Shown here piece by piece: positions 33,464-48,400 of a stretch of 60,000 nucleotides of DNA. The notes beneath the pieces were generated by a model. The model worked only from the letters and a program-made list of their open reading frames with translations, was not told the origin of the DNA and did not search any database. Numbering within the stretch: the stretch's first letter is position 1; the number at the start of each line of letters is the position of its first letter. Position numbers and translations under genes: made by a program. Origin of the DNA: Branchiostoma floridae (Eukaryota > Chordata > Leptocardii > Amphioxiformes > Branchiostomatidae); NCBI RefSeq assembly GCF_000003815.2, contig NC_049980.1, forward strand, positions 28,516,218-28,576,217, given 5' to 3'.

Positions 33464-36400
33464 GTACACACTCACTCACTCACTTGCTCACTCACTCACT
33501 CACTCACTCACTCATTCACTCGCTCACTCAGTCACTCTCACTCACTCACTCACTCACTCACTCACTCACTCACACGAGCAGAATCCCTTCCTGTCACAAC
33601 GGGTCTCCAGCTTCGGCAGCCCAGGTACAGACTCACTCACTCACTCACTAACTCACTCACTCACTCACTCACTCACTCACTCACTCACTCACTCACTCAC
33701 TCACTCACTCACTCACTCACTCACTCACTCACTCAATCACTCAATCACTCAATCAATCAATCAATCAATCACTCTCACTCACTCACACACACTCACACGC
33801 TTGCTGTCTCACTCACGCGCCCACTCACTCTTTCTCTCACTCACTCACTCACTCACTCACTCACTCACTCACTCACTCACTCACTCACTCACTCACTCAC
33901 TCTCTCTATCTCTCTCTCTCTCACTGCTAGATGACCTGTTTAAGATTAGGAATAATCCGCATGGACAAATAAACATAGGGCAAAATCCCTCAGACCGTTG
34001 CAAACTGCCAGGGCATATGAAATGTTTTTCCTTGAAAGATTTGCATGTAATGAAAATAGATGAAAACATTCATTTACCAACCAACAAACAAACAAACAAA
34101 CAAATAAACAAATGCCATGGAAAAGTCAACTCCCTTGGCAGAGGTAATTACAGCAAGTAATATGATACCTGATTTTATACTGGAGTACATATATATTTAA
34201 AATTTAATGTGCAATGTATACTTTTACCACAGTAAAAATAAACATTATACATTGCAGGTATACAATTTATAATGTATACTTTTACTGTATAACGTAGTTG
34301 CAGGTATGAACAGGAGGACAGAAGCTAACTTAAAGGTCTTCAACTTCGCTTGTACATTGTAGTTGCAGGTATGAACAAGAGGACAGAAACGAAGATCTTC
34401 AACTTCAAGAGCCCCAGTCACAGACGACCAAAAGTGCCCAGGCCTAACAGAGTCAACGAGATCTTCACAAGCTTGAAAAGAGGTTTAAGGTAAAATGTAA
34501 ATGTATAATTATACTAATACACTGAGTACAGGAGCCAAGGCCTGAAAGATTGATGTCATTCATCCCATCTTGAAAATGAAAAGGTTTGTCCTGATGTTGT
34601 GGTAGAAGGGGTCCTTCTGCACCACAGATGACATTTTTGGCTCAAGTTGTAGTACCAAACACCTGCTATCAGTACATATATATACTGTTGTAGAATGATG
34701 TACAATCAAAATTGCTAAAGAAGACCCCTCAAGGTACTGATGAAATCTGGTCTATGTGGACAGGTGGTCACTATATATACATATAGAATTCTTAATTCCT
34801 TTGTCAATAGGAAAAAAATATCCATGGGACCCCAAAAAAGTTGTCACATTGGTTAGTGGTCCTTAATAATAATATATGTACAAAATGTTTTATTACAACA
34901 ACAGTGACCTTTGCCACAAATGTTGCTGTTGGCTGCACAACTGGGCCATGTAACAGAGAATCTCGTAATTCACTAAGACTGCCAAATTATCAGGGCCTTC
35001 TCAAGGATGTCTTGAACACCTGGATATCTAAAATGGATGCAAACCTCAGGGATTACAGATGCAGCATGAGTAGATCTCTTTAATTTCACATTTCTTTATA
35101 CGGCTGGCTTAGAGCACCTGGCAGGATTATATTAGATTTGACATAAGGTAGGGCTATGTTATAGTGCTCTGGGTAGTTTTTTTTTTTTCACTTGGCTCCA
35201 TTCTCTGATCAAAGAATAGCCAGTGATGTACAACATGTAGCCATACCCAACCAGTTGAACATTGTGAGCATACCTGTACATACAGTCATCCTGACTCCTT
35301 GCCACTTGGCATGGCTCCACAGGATACTTCACAGACCAGGCATGCCGACCATGCAATGCAATAAAGGCAGGCTTTTATCACTGGGGGCTGGCACGAGGGC
35401 ACGGTACATTGGACATTACCGGGATCCAATATGTTCTCATTTCCATGCAATTTCCCTGCCAGTTCAGAGAAGTGGTTGTTTGAACCGTGCCCATGGGTGC
35501 CTATGCAATGTGAATGCATTGGGATTGACATCGTGGGGCTTGGTCTTTGCACACTGTCAACACTTTCCTTTCAAAATTGGATGAAGGGCTGTTGAGTGGA
35601 GCATCATCTATTTATGGGTGTACCAAATAGCAGTACAATCTGCCCAAAAGATCACTCTGGGGACCAATAACATTCGGTTTTTATGGACAAGTGGTGAGCA
35701 TAGACAGGATCCTTCTACATGTAGACAGGATTTTTGTGCCAGTGGTAAAAATTATTTAAGGAACCACCAAAAGTGGATACAATATCCAGGTTGTGCAGAT
35801 CTTCATGTATACAGTCACACATTTAATGCTCAATGTAGAGGTGGTCACTTGTACTGAGGTTTGACTGTGCTTAATATGTTGTTCTCTTCAGTGATGGAAA
35901 ACCAGAAAATAGACTTTTGTAAAGGTGGTCACTTGTACACTGTCAGGTAGACATGTATTCAGAAGTGCTGAGAAAAGTTGACTTCCACATTTGTATGAGA
36001 GTGGAGTTTGCTGCTATTGAACGGTCTTTTGCAACTGACAGCTTTTTCATCAATCAAAGGGGAAGTAGGAAAACTTAGATTAAAGGAGGATGCACAAAAT
36101 ATTGATGGGGAGATCTTCAATAAAGTGGAAGGCAGTAGATGGATCAAAGCTAAATGCCTTTGTAAGAAAAACTCCTAAGCTATAGGATATTACAGATTTG
36201 GAAGATCTAATCAAAATAAATGACTAGCAGAGATTTTCCAATATCCCATTTTGCTTTGAAAGCGTCCCAAAAAGTGTCTTTAAAAGTCTTGTTGAAATTG
36301 TGATCCCAAAGATATGGACTGGAGTATCACTGAATGAGCTCTGTTTGCTGGGATCATTTGTCCATTTTTCCACCTCATGAGTCCATTGAATGTTGGCCAC

Positions 36401-39400
36401 TTATATGGATTACCGACCCTTCTTTCTTCCTTGCCCCGCTGGAATGGAAATCGATTCTGCTATTGAAGTATTTGGCAAAGACTGCAAAGTCCTTGTTAAT
36501 GAACTGTGCGCCAGTGCGTGGTGCTGCATATAGAGGTGTGCATGTACAGTACATGTACCTCTTCCACCAATTATTTGACTACAATTAGTATGAAGGTCAA
36601 GGCATTTTTTCAGTGTATCAACCTCTTATTTGTTAAGGCCCCCTTTTCACTGGGTCACTGTGCAAAGAGCTGGTAACATATGGATTGATTTCATGATTGG
36701 AATATGATATGAGATGTAAACGTGTGATTTAAAACTATATAAATAAAAGACAAATAAAACACAGAAAACACATGAATAAATTTGTTCCCTATTATGGAAT
36801 TCGTTGAGCTATATTTGTTTAATCTTTTTTCACGTCACTCAGTGTTTGCAGCCTTTACTACAAAGGGGTGCTAGCTTTTACCAGTAAACCAGGAAGGCAC
36901 ACTGGCTGTTATTAACATCTTGACAACATTTTCATTACTGAGTACTTTTCTATTATTCTCTCCAGTGACTTGATAGAAAGCCAGCGGACAGAACTTGCTG
37001 ACCTGAAGGCTCACAAGGGGGATACAGACACACTGACCAGGAACAACTCCTGCACTGTAAGTCTCATGTTTACTGGAAAAATATCTGTTTAACGTAAAAA
37101 TATTAGGAATTGGCGACAGGAGTTTGCAGACCATTGAATGATATATTTACCATTTGCAGCCAATGGATAAATCTATACTCCTTGAATGACCACCCAAGCT
37201 CTCTGATAAGATATACCCCCTATTTTGACCAATTTGTTCAATTTTTTTTTGTAAGCCTGGTACGTGCTATTCTTCAGAGCAAACATGGCATATTTATCTG
37301 ACAGGACTTGCACATGACTAGAATTATGTATTATCTATTAGGCCCTTCTTAATCAGTATCCACTGACCTATAACCTAGGGTACTCCTCTCCTGCTGTCAG
37401 TAATCATACAACTGACTTCAGACAATCTGTCTAAACAGGCTGAATAATGCTTCAGTGACAGCCCAATTTACACTGTTGCCCTGGATGATTATCATCAGAA
37501 TATGTCAATGAATTTGTATATCCAAGTAAAAAGATATGCAATTTAATTGTTACGTTTTCTACTAAGCATCTTGAATTGGAAACAGATGTTTCAGGTATCA
37601 TTCGAATAATTGATTGAATCATCAATGTTAAAGGTTATATTTGTCAAAAGAACATGTCTATGAGTGTCTTGTAGTCCCTATATATTTCAATGACTCTTGT
37701 AGTGGGCCCCCATGATAGAGGCTTCATACAGTATGAACTTTTTATAGCAGGAGCTATTTCTTTTATGACTTTGAAATTATATTTGCTGTCCAGCATTCCC
37801 GTCCTAAATTGTACAGTGATTTGCAAATATGTCTTGCTCTGCATAATCTTAAATTTCTCGTTTTAAGAAATAGAAATAGCACTAGTGGTGTCACCTTTGG
37901 CAATGTGGCTGCGGCTCTTTATAGGTTACTATTATTACTATTGTCTAGAATAGGAGAATCCAAATATATGTCCACATTACTGATTCTCATGTTACACTCT
38001 TTATGACTGTCCCTACATTATAGACCTACCAAGGGAACATTGTGCCAAAATCAATTCTCGTCCAAAACTTCATTACTTTGTTCGTTACTGAAATATTGAA
38101 GGCAAATCGAACTAGCTGCGCTTATCTGAAATCCAGCATAGTCTGTAAGATAGCATCTTTTTCTTCCCCTGAGTACATCAATAAGTCATTAGAGTTACCT
38201 TGTTTGCATCTACTATTAGAATAATTGCCTAGCCTTCAGAACCTTACCATCAAAGTGTACTTGTAAGGGAATGAATGGAAGGATCTGTCTGTGTCAACTG
38301 GCCTTTGCTGGCTTATAAACTGAGAGTTTTATCTCAAGAGCTGTAACCTGTAACTGTAACCTTGCCACATATTCCATGCTCCCCTATACACATGTACATA
38401 CACTCAAGGGCATGTAGACACAGTGTCCACACAGATGCACTCATTCACATGCATGCTCAGTTGCACACATGTGAGTGCACACGCACAAACTCACACACAC
38501 ACACACACACACATAAGCATGCATGCATAGAGTATACAATATTATGTATACACTGTGATACACACAGATGTAAACACACAAACATACATGTACATGTACA
38601 ATACACACACACACACACACATGCACAATACCCCACTGAACTCAGTACCTTTCCAAATTCTTCCAGACAACTTAAGCCAGTCCTTAGTGGCACACATACA
38701 CCTTGTACCTAACAGCTCATACATCAAATATGACGAGCCCCGATTTCTGCCCATATTTATCAATATTCCCACGTCCTTCCCGTCGCTGGTCATCGTTAGT
38801 GACCTATGTTTGTAATGGACCTGATGATCCATCAGCACATTATCCCCCACTCATTTCGCCCTGTCTAAAAATCAATGTCCAATCCCAGCTACTTTCCCCA
38901 GCCCCGTCCCACAGGAGCCATAGGCAGACATTTTTAGGCACTGCCGACATGACTTATGTATGCACTCAGCAAATCTGTATTGATTTCCGCCATGGCGCAC
39001 CGCGGTGAGTCCACCAGTTTAGAGGATTGTCGGAGATTGCCGGGTCGGATTGGCAAAGCTTGTCGTAAAATCGCCTTTGCCACTGGCAACAGGAAGAGCA
39101 CAGGACGTCTGTGGAATCTGATCGTAAATTTGTGTATTGTGGGTTTTGCCCTTTTGGCTTAAATGTAGTAAGTCTGCACAGTAATAAGACCGTAATAGAT
39201 TTAACGATACTTAGTAAATGTGATTCCCAGCGTTGTGATATATTGAATGATGATCGTTTTACATCATACAATGCCATGTAGATGATATTGTGACTGTTAC
39301 TATTTCAGTTATTAAATACATGTAACTGTCTATAGCCTTAGGATCTTAAAGCTGTTACAGAAAGTGAAACAATAGCAACTCTGTCTCTTTAGCCTTGCTT

Positions 39401-42400
39401 ATTCTGTAGGACACCAGCACATGATTTATGCATGATCTAAACTGTGATTATCTCTCTTCATCTCCCCTGTCCTGTCTCTGCTGCTGAACCAGGGGTTCTT
39501 CTATGACTTAGATAAGGTTTGTGCCAAAACTGCTCTTTCCTTTTTTTCCCTACCTTTGATGAGTTAATAACCCTGTGTTTTGCCTGGCCACTTGCCTAGA
39601 GGCTGTGGAAATGTAATTTTAGATTGTCCAAGATTTACTTCAAATATGTTGCAGCATAAGAGTTCTTCTCACCCCCTTAAAAACTTTGATACACTTATCA
39701 TACTTTAAATTTGCTACAAACTACTAGAAGTAATTGCTCAGATTTTCCAGTTGCAGTGCTTCTATCTCACATTTGACTAATTTTGCTGTATGGTTGGTGT
39801 GCCTTTAAACAATGCAATAGATATGACAAATACTAACAATTATTGCAATGATTAACAATAATTTCTTACACGTTCTTACATTCCTTTTCACTCATTGTTT
39901 GTCTAGTGAAAGGCAAAATCTAACTTCTTTTTGCACTTTCAAGCAAACCAAAGCCACAGAGAGATATATCAGAAGACTAGAATATCATCACACAAAGGTA
40001 AGGTGATTTTTCTTCCGGACCTCAAAGCCACTATCAAATAATTCTTAGTAAATGAAGTGTTATTTCATGAGTGTTGATACATGACATGTTGTTTTGTAGC
40101 ACTACTTTGTACTGTAATTGTACACTATCTATAGATCTATTGTCAGTTCGCACATGTAGAGGATAAGATTCCTTTTGTTGGTAACAAACTTAAGGGCAGC
40201 TGCCGCTGCTTAAGTCTCCTGTCTTACCTTTCTCCAGGTAGAGGAACTTGCAGAAGCTTACAATCTCCACCAGAGACTCAGGGAAGGTGGGTTGTTTTCT
40301 TACCCTTGCACTGCATCTCACAAGGCATAGACATTTCTTTTGATACAATACGAGTTATTCAAAATGCAAAAGTATTTGACTTTTCCTGTAGGAGGAGGAT
40401 CCATATTTTGTTGTACAGATTTTATAATATGGGTACACACCAGTATATGATATACATATATCATACAAATGTATATGATTGTCATATATGCATATCTGTA
40501 TGAGTTAGTGCAATGATGACTTGCTCACTCATGAGCTTGTTCATTGAAATTTAATGTCACCACTGACTATAAGGCACTACACAACAGAGTTCTGAAGACA
40601 TGTGTCTCACATCTGGCTCACCTCTGCAAGGATTCCTCTTTATAGTAAACTAGATTTATTACTCTCATTCATCTTTTCAAACCCACAAAGTATGCCCTTT
40701 GGTGGTTACATGGTTCACTCCCACTGTAATGACTTTGGTGTGTTTAAAAAGTACATTCTAACCCCTGCCCCCCTCCCCACCCAGGAGCCAGAAACATGGT
40801 GAATGCCTACAACAGGTCCAGACACTCCCAGTCCTTCAGTAGACACTCCCAGGAGAGCCTGTCAGAGGTCAAGTCTGGCTTCAAGGAGTGTTCACAGGTA
40901 CATGTAGGGATGGAATGTTGCTGCCGTACTTGAGACACAAGTACATGTGGAGAAGGAATGCCTCTGTACTTTCTCTGTACTCTGTGACTATCAACTTGAT
41001 CCTTGTGATGATTAAGATAACACATTACAGCTCTATGCCATGTATAGTAAAATGGATTCAATCCCCTAGCTACCTACATCTTACACACTGCAGTCGTCCC
41101 TCGGTAAGACATCTGGAGCCGCATAGTTCAAGTTTTGAACTTTAATTCAGCCTGTCGGCCAAACTGGTTTCACTATGTATAGCTTCTTCAGTGGTTAGAG
41201 GCTAAATGACACAAGTACAATAAAGTCCGCACTTGTATACCTTTCCAGTGCATTCTGCCCTCATGCATTCTGCCCTCGTGCATACCGCGCCTGAGATCCT
41301 ACAGGACGGTTTGCCCTGACCTGAGCTCTATGCAATGGCTAAGTGAGCAAATTTGCCAGATAGCAAATACTCAAGCAACAGCATATTATGATTTTGGAAA
41401 TGGTCAGACGTTTTAAACAACATCCATAAAAAATTTTCATCAGTGACACTGAAGAGATCTCGTTGGAGAGCAGGATTTTGTATCCTAACTAAGAATTGAT
41501 ATGCATATGAAAAGATGTCTAACCTTTATCGATAAAAGTGGGGAGATTGTTTGGCTTGCACTTGGTAGGTCAGGAGTTTGATCATTGGCCAAGTCACACC
41601 ACAGACTTTTGACAGAAACAATTGTAGTCATACTCCTTTCTCTGCTTAGCACTCAGCATGCAGCTTCATTAAACAGGCCTGCTCATTCCTGCTGACTATA
41701 ATAATCAACAGCTGAGGACCTCTCTCTAAAACTTTTCTACCATTTTGGAGGCCCTACATGCTGCTGATGGCTGTTAGTTCTGTGAAGTTTTAGAAAAATT
41801 GACTTCCCTCTCAGGCCGCCTTTTCACTAGATGGCTAAGTGACTGTACAGCAGCCAAAATTGGATTTGTGGAACCCAATGATTTCATAATTGAAATGTGC
41901 AAGAAAGATTTAAAAGTAAGATGTAAAAGTATGATTTAAGAGACAATGAAACACTATTACTCATGCATTCTTTGAAGTTTTGTTGAGTGATTTGTCAAAT
42001 CTTTGATTGCTCAGCATGCCACTCAGCAGGCTCTAGTGGATAGGAAGCGTCACTAATAACAGACAAGTTTAAAACTTTGATAAGAGTCTTGGCATGTCAA
42101 CTTGAGAAAAATCTATATTTCTATCATTAAGCCCTGTGAAGCCACTACATCACACTCAGTTACTTCTGGGAGCCCTGCCAAATTCCGGAGACTTTTGAAG
42201 TGCTGGCACTAAATTTTGTGGGACCTTTTTGTGCACTGCCAGGAGTTGGTATCGGAGATGCAATTAAAGAAGCCAGCAGGGAGGGACTCTTGGCAATACT
42301 GCACAAGATTTAAGCCAGCCATACTTCTTGCGTATGCAAGTAGTGAGAATGGAACATCTGGTTTGGAATTGGATTTAGGGCACTTGCATTGTTTGATGAA

Positions 42401-45400
42401 CTTAAATTTTCATTTTGCCCACATTGTAAGCAAACAATGACTTCCCATTTGGGATATGTATATTATGATTTATGGCCCTTATGTTGCATATATCTAATTA
42501 GAATTGAAAATATGCAGTAATGAAATTTACTATCCTGACATCACAAGAGCTATGGACATGTAGACTTGTTGGCAAAGGAACCAGCCTCCCCATCTGTTCA
42601 GTATGGAAGCTTGAGTGTATAACATTGTTGTTGCTCAAAAGATTAAGCAGACAGATAAGTTCATTTTCTCAATCTGCAAAAATAACAAGTTACTGAGTTT
42701 AGAATAGTTACTATAGAATGTACACTTCAGATATGGCAAAGAATAAGGTATGCCATGTAGCCACAGGCAGGGGCATGTCATTGCACTGGTGATACATCTG
42801 TAATACAGTCGTATGTAAGATGAGAAAAAGGCAATAATCAACATGTTTCGCAAATATATAGTAAAAGATGTTGCCTCTTGCCAAGTGCCTGCATTTGTCC
42901 TCGACATTAAATTTCATTACACAATAATTTATCTATCTGATATGGCAGACATCCTGGCTGGTACATGTTTATCCTTGTTCCAGAAGAAGTGACAACAATA
43001 AGACAACAAGAGTTCGTAGACCTCAAGCCTGCATGAAATATATTGGGTGTCTGTAGACCTATTGTGTATTTTTTGTCTGCGGTACGTGCTTGGAAAAGTC
43101 AGCTTTTTACCGTGTTGGTTGTGCACCATGCAAAAGTCTGAAATTCCATTTTCTGAATTTGTAAGTTTGGACATGGATGAACATTACTTATTTTGGATTT
43201 CTTAAGTACATAACCAACCACAGTACCTTGAAGTTGTTGAGACAACTTTTTGCTCCTTTTTTTTCTCAGATGGCCCATGCATTTATTCTGTCACATGATA
43301 TATTTAGTACTGATATATTCCTATTTCAATGTACTGACCTGATGCAGCTGCTAAGTCTCCTTGGTGTGTATTCTTCCATTAAAGATTTATTTCTGGAGTG
43401 ATATATCACTTGACATTGGAAGGTTCTTTGCATAATTTCACCAATGGTACTTAGTACAGTAGTTCCATAGACAATCTCACTGTGGTAGCCCCCATGCAAC
43501 AGCAACAGTTAGTCCCCAGGGTGGTAACATATTTTCATTCAATCTGACCAACCCAACCCACCCGCAGGAAAGTCTAACCATAAAGATCGCAGTTTTTTTT
43601 AGCTGCACGCTGTCATATTGAACAAAATTTCATTTTTTGTTTGCTTACCACTTCCAAGTGATTGAAATTCAAATAGTATTTGAATTTCATAAGAAATACA
43701 AGTCCCTGACTACGTTGTTGTTTTGCTGACACTTCTGGTAACTTCAACGACAAAATTTTTGATAAAAAAGGACTTAAAAAAACCATTCAAAATTGAAAGA
43801 AGATCCCTTTCTTTCAGTGATAACTTGCTAAGTTATGGCTACGCACTGAAATAATCACCTAAACCCTGACTCCGGCTGTCGGGGGCCCGACGCGTTCACT
43901 TTATACCCAGTTTGAAGTTGTCGGGGACTCCCACTGAGCCTACGGGCATACACTTCGGAGTGGACGGGAAGAAAATTGAAGACAACGGGACTACAACGAC
44001 GGGAACTCTCTTTACATGGGGCTCCCACTCTCGCCAGTCCCGCTCTCGCCAGTCCCGCTCTCGCGAAAACCGTAATGTAACGTGGGCCTAAATCTCTTCT
44101 AGTATGTAAGCCAAATTTAACAGCAGAATTAATAATCAAAATGTCCTTGTCAATCCCATTTATAGATGGCAAGCTGCTGGCAATGGAAACTTTGAAAAGT
44201 TCAGAAAACTGTTGTAGCCAGAGCGAACACCCGGCAAACATCCCCCAAAACCAATGAGCAGTTGCTTAGAAGGGGAAAACAATTTCATCATAATTTGCAG
44301 TGACAAAATGCACCAGACGATACTTAACAAAGCGTCCACCACTTAACCCTGCCTGTACTATAGATTTAAAAGCAGGCCCAAAAATCAAGTGAATATGACT
44401 GGCCCAAAATTACCTGCATACAGTATGGAAATGGCATCACCAAAGAAACACAGGAAAAATCATACACATACCTTTCTCCTATGCTTATGCTCTATTCATC
44501 TCTCCTCCACTTTAGAAAGTTGTATCTTCTTCTGTTTAACCATGATTGCCAAACAGGGTAAAGGAACTTGTACCAGAACTATATAGTTTATACAGCTGTC
44601 AAAACACCACAAAGACTAAGAAGCAAACTCAAATTATACCTAACCAGTATGGCAGGAGCTGTAGCATCATCTGGCAGATACAAAGTAACCCAATACATTG
44701 AATGTGACCTACATGTACGCCCCTCGCCACTATGTGATGACGTCACTATTGAGTGACGTCAGTGTTAAGGGTCACGTGGTCGCTCTCTTCCATCATGGCG
44801 CCTTGTACTTCACATGTGTGTGAATAAAGCTCCCTTTGAATCGAGTTGCATCGTGCCTCTGAGTCTCTCATCAGCACCTTCCTGCATCAATGTTGGCGTG
44901 GTGGCAGCGGCTGGGAAACGATACCCATGTCGAAACCCGAACTTTGTGCCTGGAGGAGTCGCAATAGAGGGAACGGGCCAATCGTAACCAAAAGGATGTA
45001 GCTACAACAATGGCGGACGTCGATCCTCACTTGGAGGGGTTCTGGCGTTTCACCTCCTTCGCGGAGACCCCGGTCGGAATTTACGCCGTGTCGTCTACAC
45101 CTAATCCCTGCACCAGCTTCGCTGTAGACCCACAGAGGTTTCAATAGAAGTTGCAGCTTCGCTGTAGACCCACAGAGGTTTCAATAGAAGTTGCAAAGAG
45201 CTTCGCTGTAGACCCACAGAGGTTTCAATAGAAGTTGCAGGGAGCTTCGCTGAACAACCCCCAGAGGACTCATAGAAGTAGTAGGGAGTAGCCTCGGCTT
45301 ATTTATCCGGCAACCCTTATTTTTCCGTTCCCCCGACCGAGTGTTTGCGGCGTCCATCAACAACAACATCCGCCATGTTTTCCTGGTTCACCCGACTTCG

Positions 45401-48400
45401 ACCGAGACCGCCCACGGACTTTGCTACCGGAACTTTACCCGTAACTGTAACCTGTGATCTACTAAGAGGAGCATCAACCCACGGAACTGTAGCTGCCTGT
45501 AGGAACATCTCAACCAGCGACCACTGACTTTTCGTCTGCCAAGAAGAGCGCTAAACACCAAGATCGCGTCGCCCTACACTGAACTGGGACAACTCACAAG
45601 CCAAACAGAACTCTGATCTATATCTTATCAGTATTGCTATATTTGTATATCATTCCCCATGTTGCGTTAATTTAGACGCGGTAATTCTATGGTAACATTG
45701 ACATTTTATGCCATTCAACTGTCTCAATATTCAGACGTAATGTATTCACAATCTGATGTTAAATGTTATTTGTTACATTATGTCCTACAAACCTTACCTC
45801 ATCAGTCAACAATCTCCTTCACATACATTGTCATGTTACTTTCTCTTCACCGGTTCTAATTTTCTATTTCTGTAACAGGGGGAGGGGTATTTCATGGATA
45901 ATACTATTATAGTTCATGTCCGCTCTGCAGATTTATCACTAAAAATAGACAATATTGTCAGATCTTATTCTGTTTCAATCAGAATCTTAAGGCAGAAAGA
46001 AGAAGAAATGGAAAAGAAGATAAATCACGCCACTATGTGATGACGTCACTATTGAGTGACGTCAGTGTTAAGGGTCACGTGGTCGCTCTCTTCCATCATG
46101 GCGCCTTGTACTTCACATGTGTGTGAATAAAGCTCCCTTTGAATCGAGTTGCATCGTGCCTCTGAGTCTCTCATCAGCACCTTCCTGCATCAATGTTGGC
46201 GCCTGCAAACCAGATGACAATTACACAAGTAAAGACCTATCAATCAACCCAAATCCTGGACCATAATCTGTTTTCAAAAAACCAAGCAGATGTTAGTGGT
46301 CCTGAATCCCAACCAAGAAAAATCAGCATCAGCCTACAGTGTCAAGTTCATGGAAGGAAGCCCAAAATCAAACCTGACCGCCAGGACACCACCAACAATT
46401 CATGTACCAAAAAGCAACACAATGGCACCTTGCGTTCCGGAGATACAGCGCACGCCCCGTGCCCGCACAAAAGGTAACCTGGAATGTCAAGTTCAAGCAC
46501 CAAGGGCGCCAAAATCAAAATTGAGAATTATTCAGCCATCGCCGACACATGTGCCAAATATCATCGCGCCCGCACCAACCATTCAGAAGATATAACTCCG
46601 GAAATACCCCTCTCGGACACAAAATTTGACCTGCCGTGTCAAGTTCAAACGCGACAAGGCCCAAAGTCAATCCTAGGCAACAGGCAATAACCCCCCACCC
46701 ATGCACCAAAAATCGTTGCAATCCCGCGTATCGTTCCGGACACACAGCGCCAAAAGTGCCCAAAAAACACAAAAAATGTCACCTGCAATGTCAAGGTCAA
46801 GTGCCAGGAGGCCCAAAATCACACCTGAGTGTCAAGCCACCACCCCCAACCCACGTACCAAAAATCGTCGTGCTCGCATCATCCGTTCTCGAGATACAGC
46901 GCCCTACATCCCCAGCTTCCAAAAGTTCCCACGCCCGTGAAAACCATACCTGCATACATGCAGGTAAATAGGCTGCCATAAAGTTAGCTGTCTTCATGTT
47001 TGCAGGAAATCTGATACTGTGAGTAACATCTTGTTCGTTTTGTCTTCCCCTCCAGATGATGTGTATAATAGAGGGGGAACTAGAGCAGATGTTAGGTAGC
47101 TTCCAGATGAGGATAAAAGGTTGGTAGTTTTCTTTTTTATGCTGTGATTTCATAAAATAAACAGATACAAGTAATATGTAGAAATCAAAATGTTATTGTT
47201 TAGCAGAGTCATTAGTTGAAAATGTTTCTGTTTATGGCAAATAAGCATGCGCCAAATGGACCTAAAACAACATATGTTTGCAAAAATGCTAACTTCATAT
47301 GGTCAAGTTGTACAATTACAATGTAGTCTTTCTGGTTTTCGTTAAATCCTTGCAAGTAGGTTGTTTCTTGTCCACAACTTTGTTTATAATCAAACTGTCA
47401 TGCTTTGTCTGCTACTGTCCCAGGTAACAGCATTTTTTGTCCGTCTGTGTCGCAGGCATGGCGGGTTTTGCGCGGCTGTGTCCAGGTGACGTTTACGATG
47501 TTCTGGTGAGATACGGCCCACAGAAGTGGAGGTTACGAGGGAGGGTGGAGCGGGACCTGACACAGGTGTGGGACAATCAGGAGGTGGTGTTCCAACCTCT
47601 CATCGCAGACATGCTCAACTTTAAGGTAAGATTTCTTAGAATTGTAATTATTTGTTAATTGATATTCATACACTTTCTTTGAATTCCCTACATTCAAACA
47701 ATTTGAAAGTTAAGTAGAATTTATCTTATCACTAAACATCTAGCTGCTGTAACATTTTGGAAGAAAAAAATTAAAACAGATGTTGGTACCGTATCTTTCC
47801 ATGTAGAAAACTTGTGCAGAAAGGGTCCAATAATTGTGATCAGCCTACAAATTTGTTTGATTTTAGCACTGAAAATACTTTCAAAAGTTTGGTACATGTA
47901 CCTAATCTGGTTCATCTGCCTGTGACATCATTTCAGTTGGTCCAACTGTTATCTCATAAGGGTTGGTTTTTTCCTGTCTTTCTCTTTGCAGGTGTCTGAG
48001 GTGAAGACGTTAGGCAGATCAGTGGTGATCGGTAACATGACGTGTGAGACCAAGGGTCTGTACAACCCCGTCCCACAGGTTCTAACGATCAACGTTAACG
48101 ATCCGGGAACCCTCAAGCTGCAGCTCATAGTCAAATGGAGGTGAGGCGCTGCTTCCTGGTTTAAACGTACATGTACCTATGCTATGTCACAGAAAGGTTT
48201 CTACAGTTGTATGTTGAATCATACATATTAGACATGCCAATGCTTGGTAAATAGCTGAAGCCATATTATCTACCATACATTGTGACGGTATGCAAAAGGT
48301 TATTATAAATGTCAAATTTCAATATCTCTGTAGCACTCTCTTCTACAATCAATCCAGCAGAATATATTTGTTCGAGGATGTCTCCAAAATGTATGACTTG

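Larger units (their letters stand above)
44725..46201. mobile_element. Short LTR retrotransposon (TRIM-like), 174 bp identical LTRs
   Basis: 44725-44898 and 46028-46201 match base for base by eye, implying recent insertion. Directly after the 5' LTR is tggtggcagcggctgggaaa, shaped like a tRNA primer-binding site (it resembles the complement of initiator-Met tRNA with mismatches). Directly before the 3' LTR is a purine run, cagaaagaagaagaaatgga and onward. The 1.13 kb interior has no gag, protease, reverse transcriptase or integrase frame; a 46-codon frame starts at 45010. This fits a non-autonomous miniature element. I see no exact target duplication. Confidence 0.82.

Noticed and set aside
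33328-33934. Open frames of 107 and 191 codons rich in HSLT repeats
   Set aside because: They are translations of the ACTC microsatellite; only the first 45 codons of one (33328-33463) are real exon.
38362-38712. 116-codon His/Thr-rich frame
   Set aside because: Translation of CA-rich simple sequence.
38992-39162. ATG in good context with a gtgagt donor (MAHR...) as an alternative RIPOR start
   Set aside because: The donor leaves phase 1 but the next RIPOR exon (39493) needs phase 0, so it cannot join productively.
46193-46971. Overlapping frames of about 70-110 codons
   Set aside because: They follow the 150 bp tandem repeat and do not keep the same frame from unit to unit.
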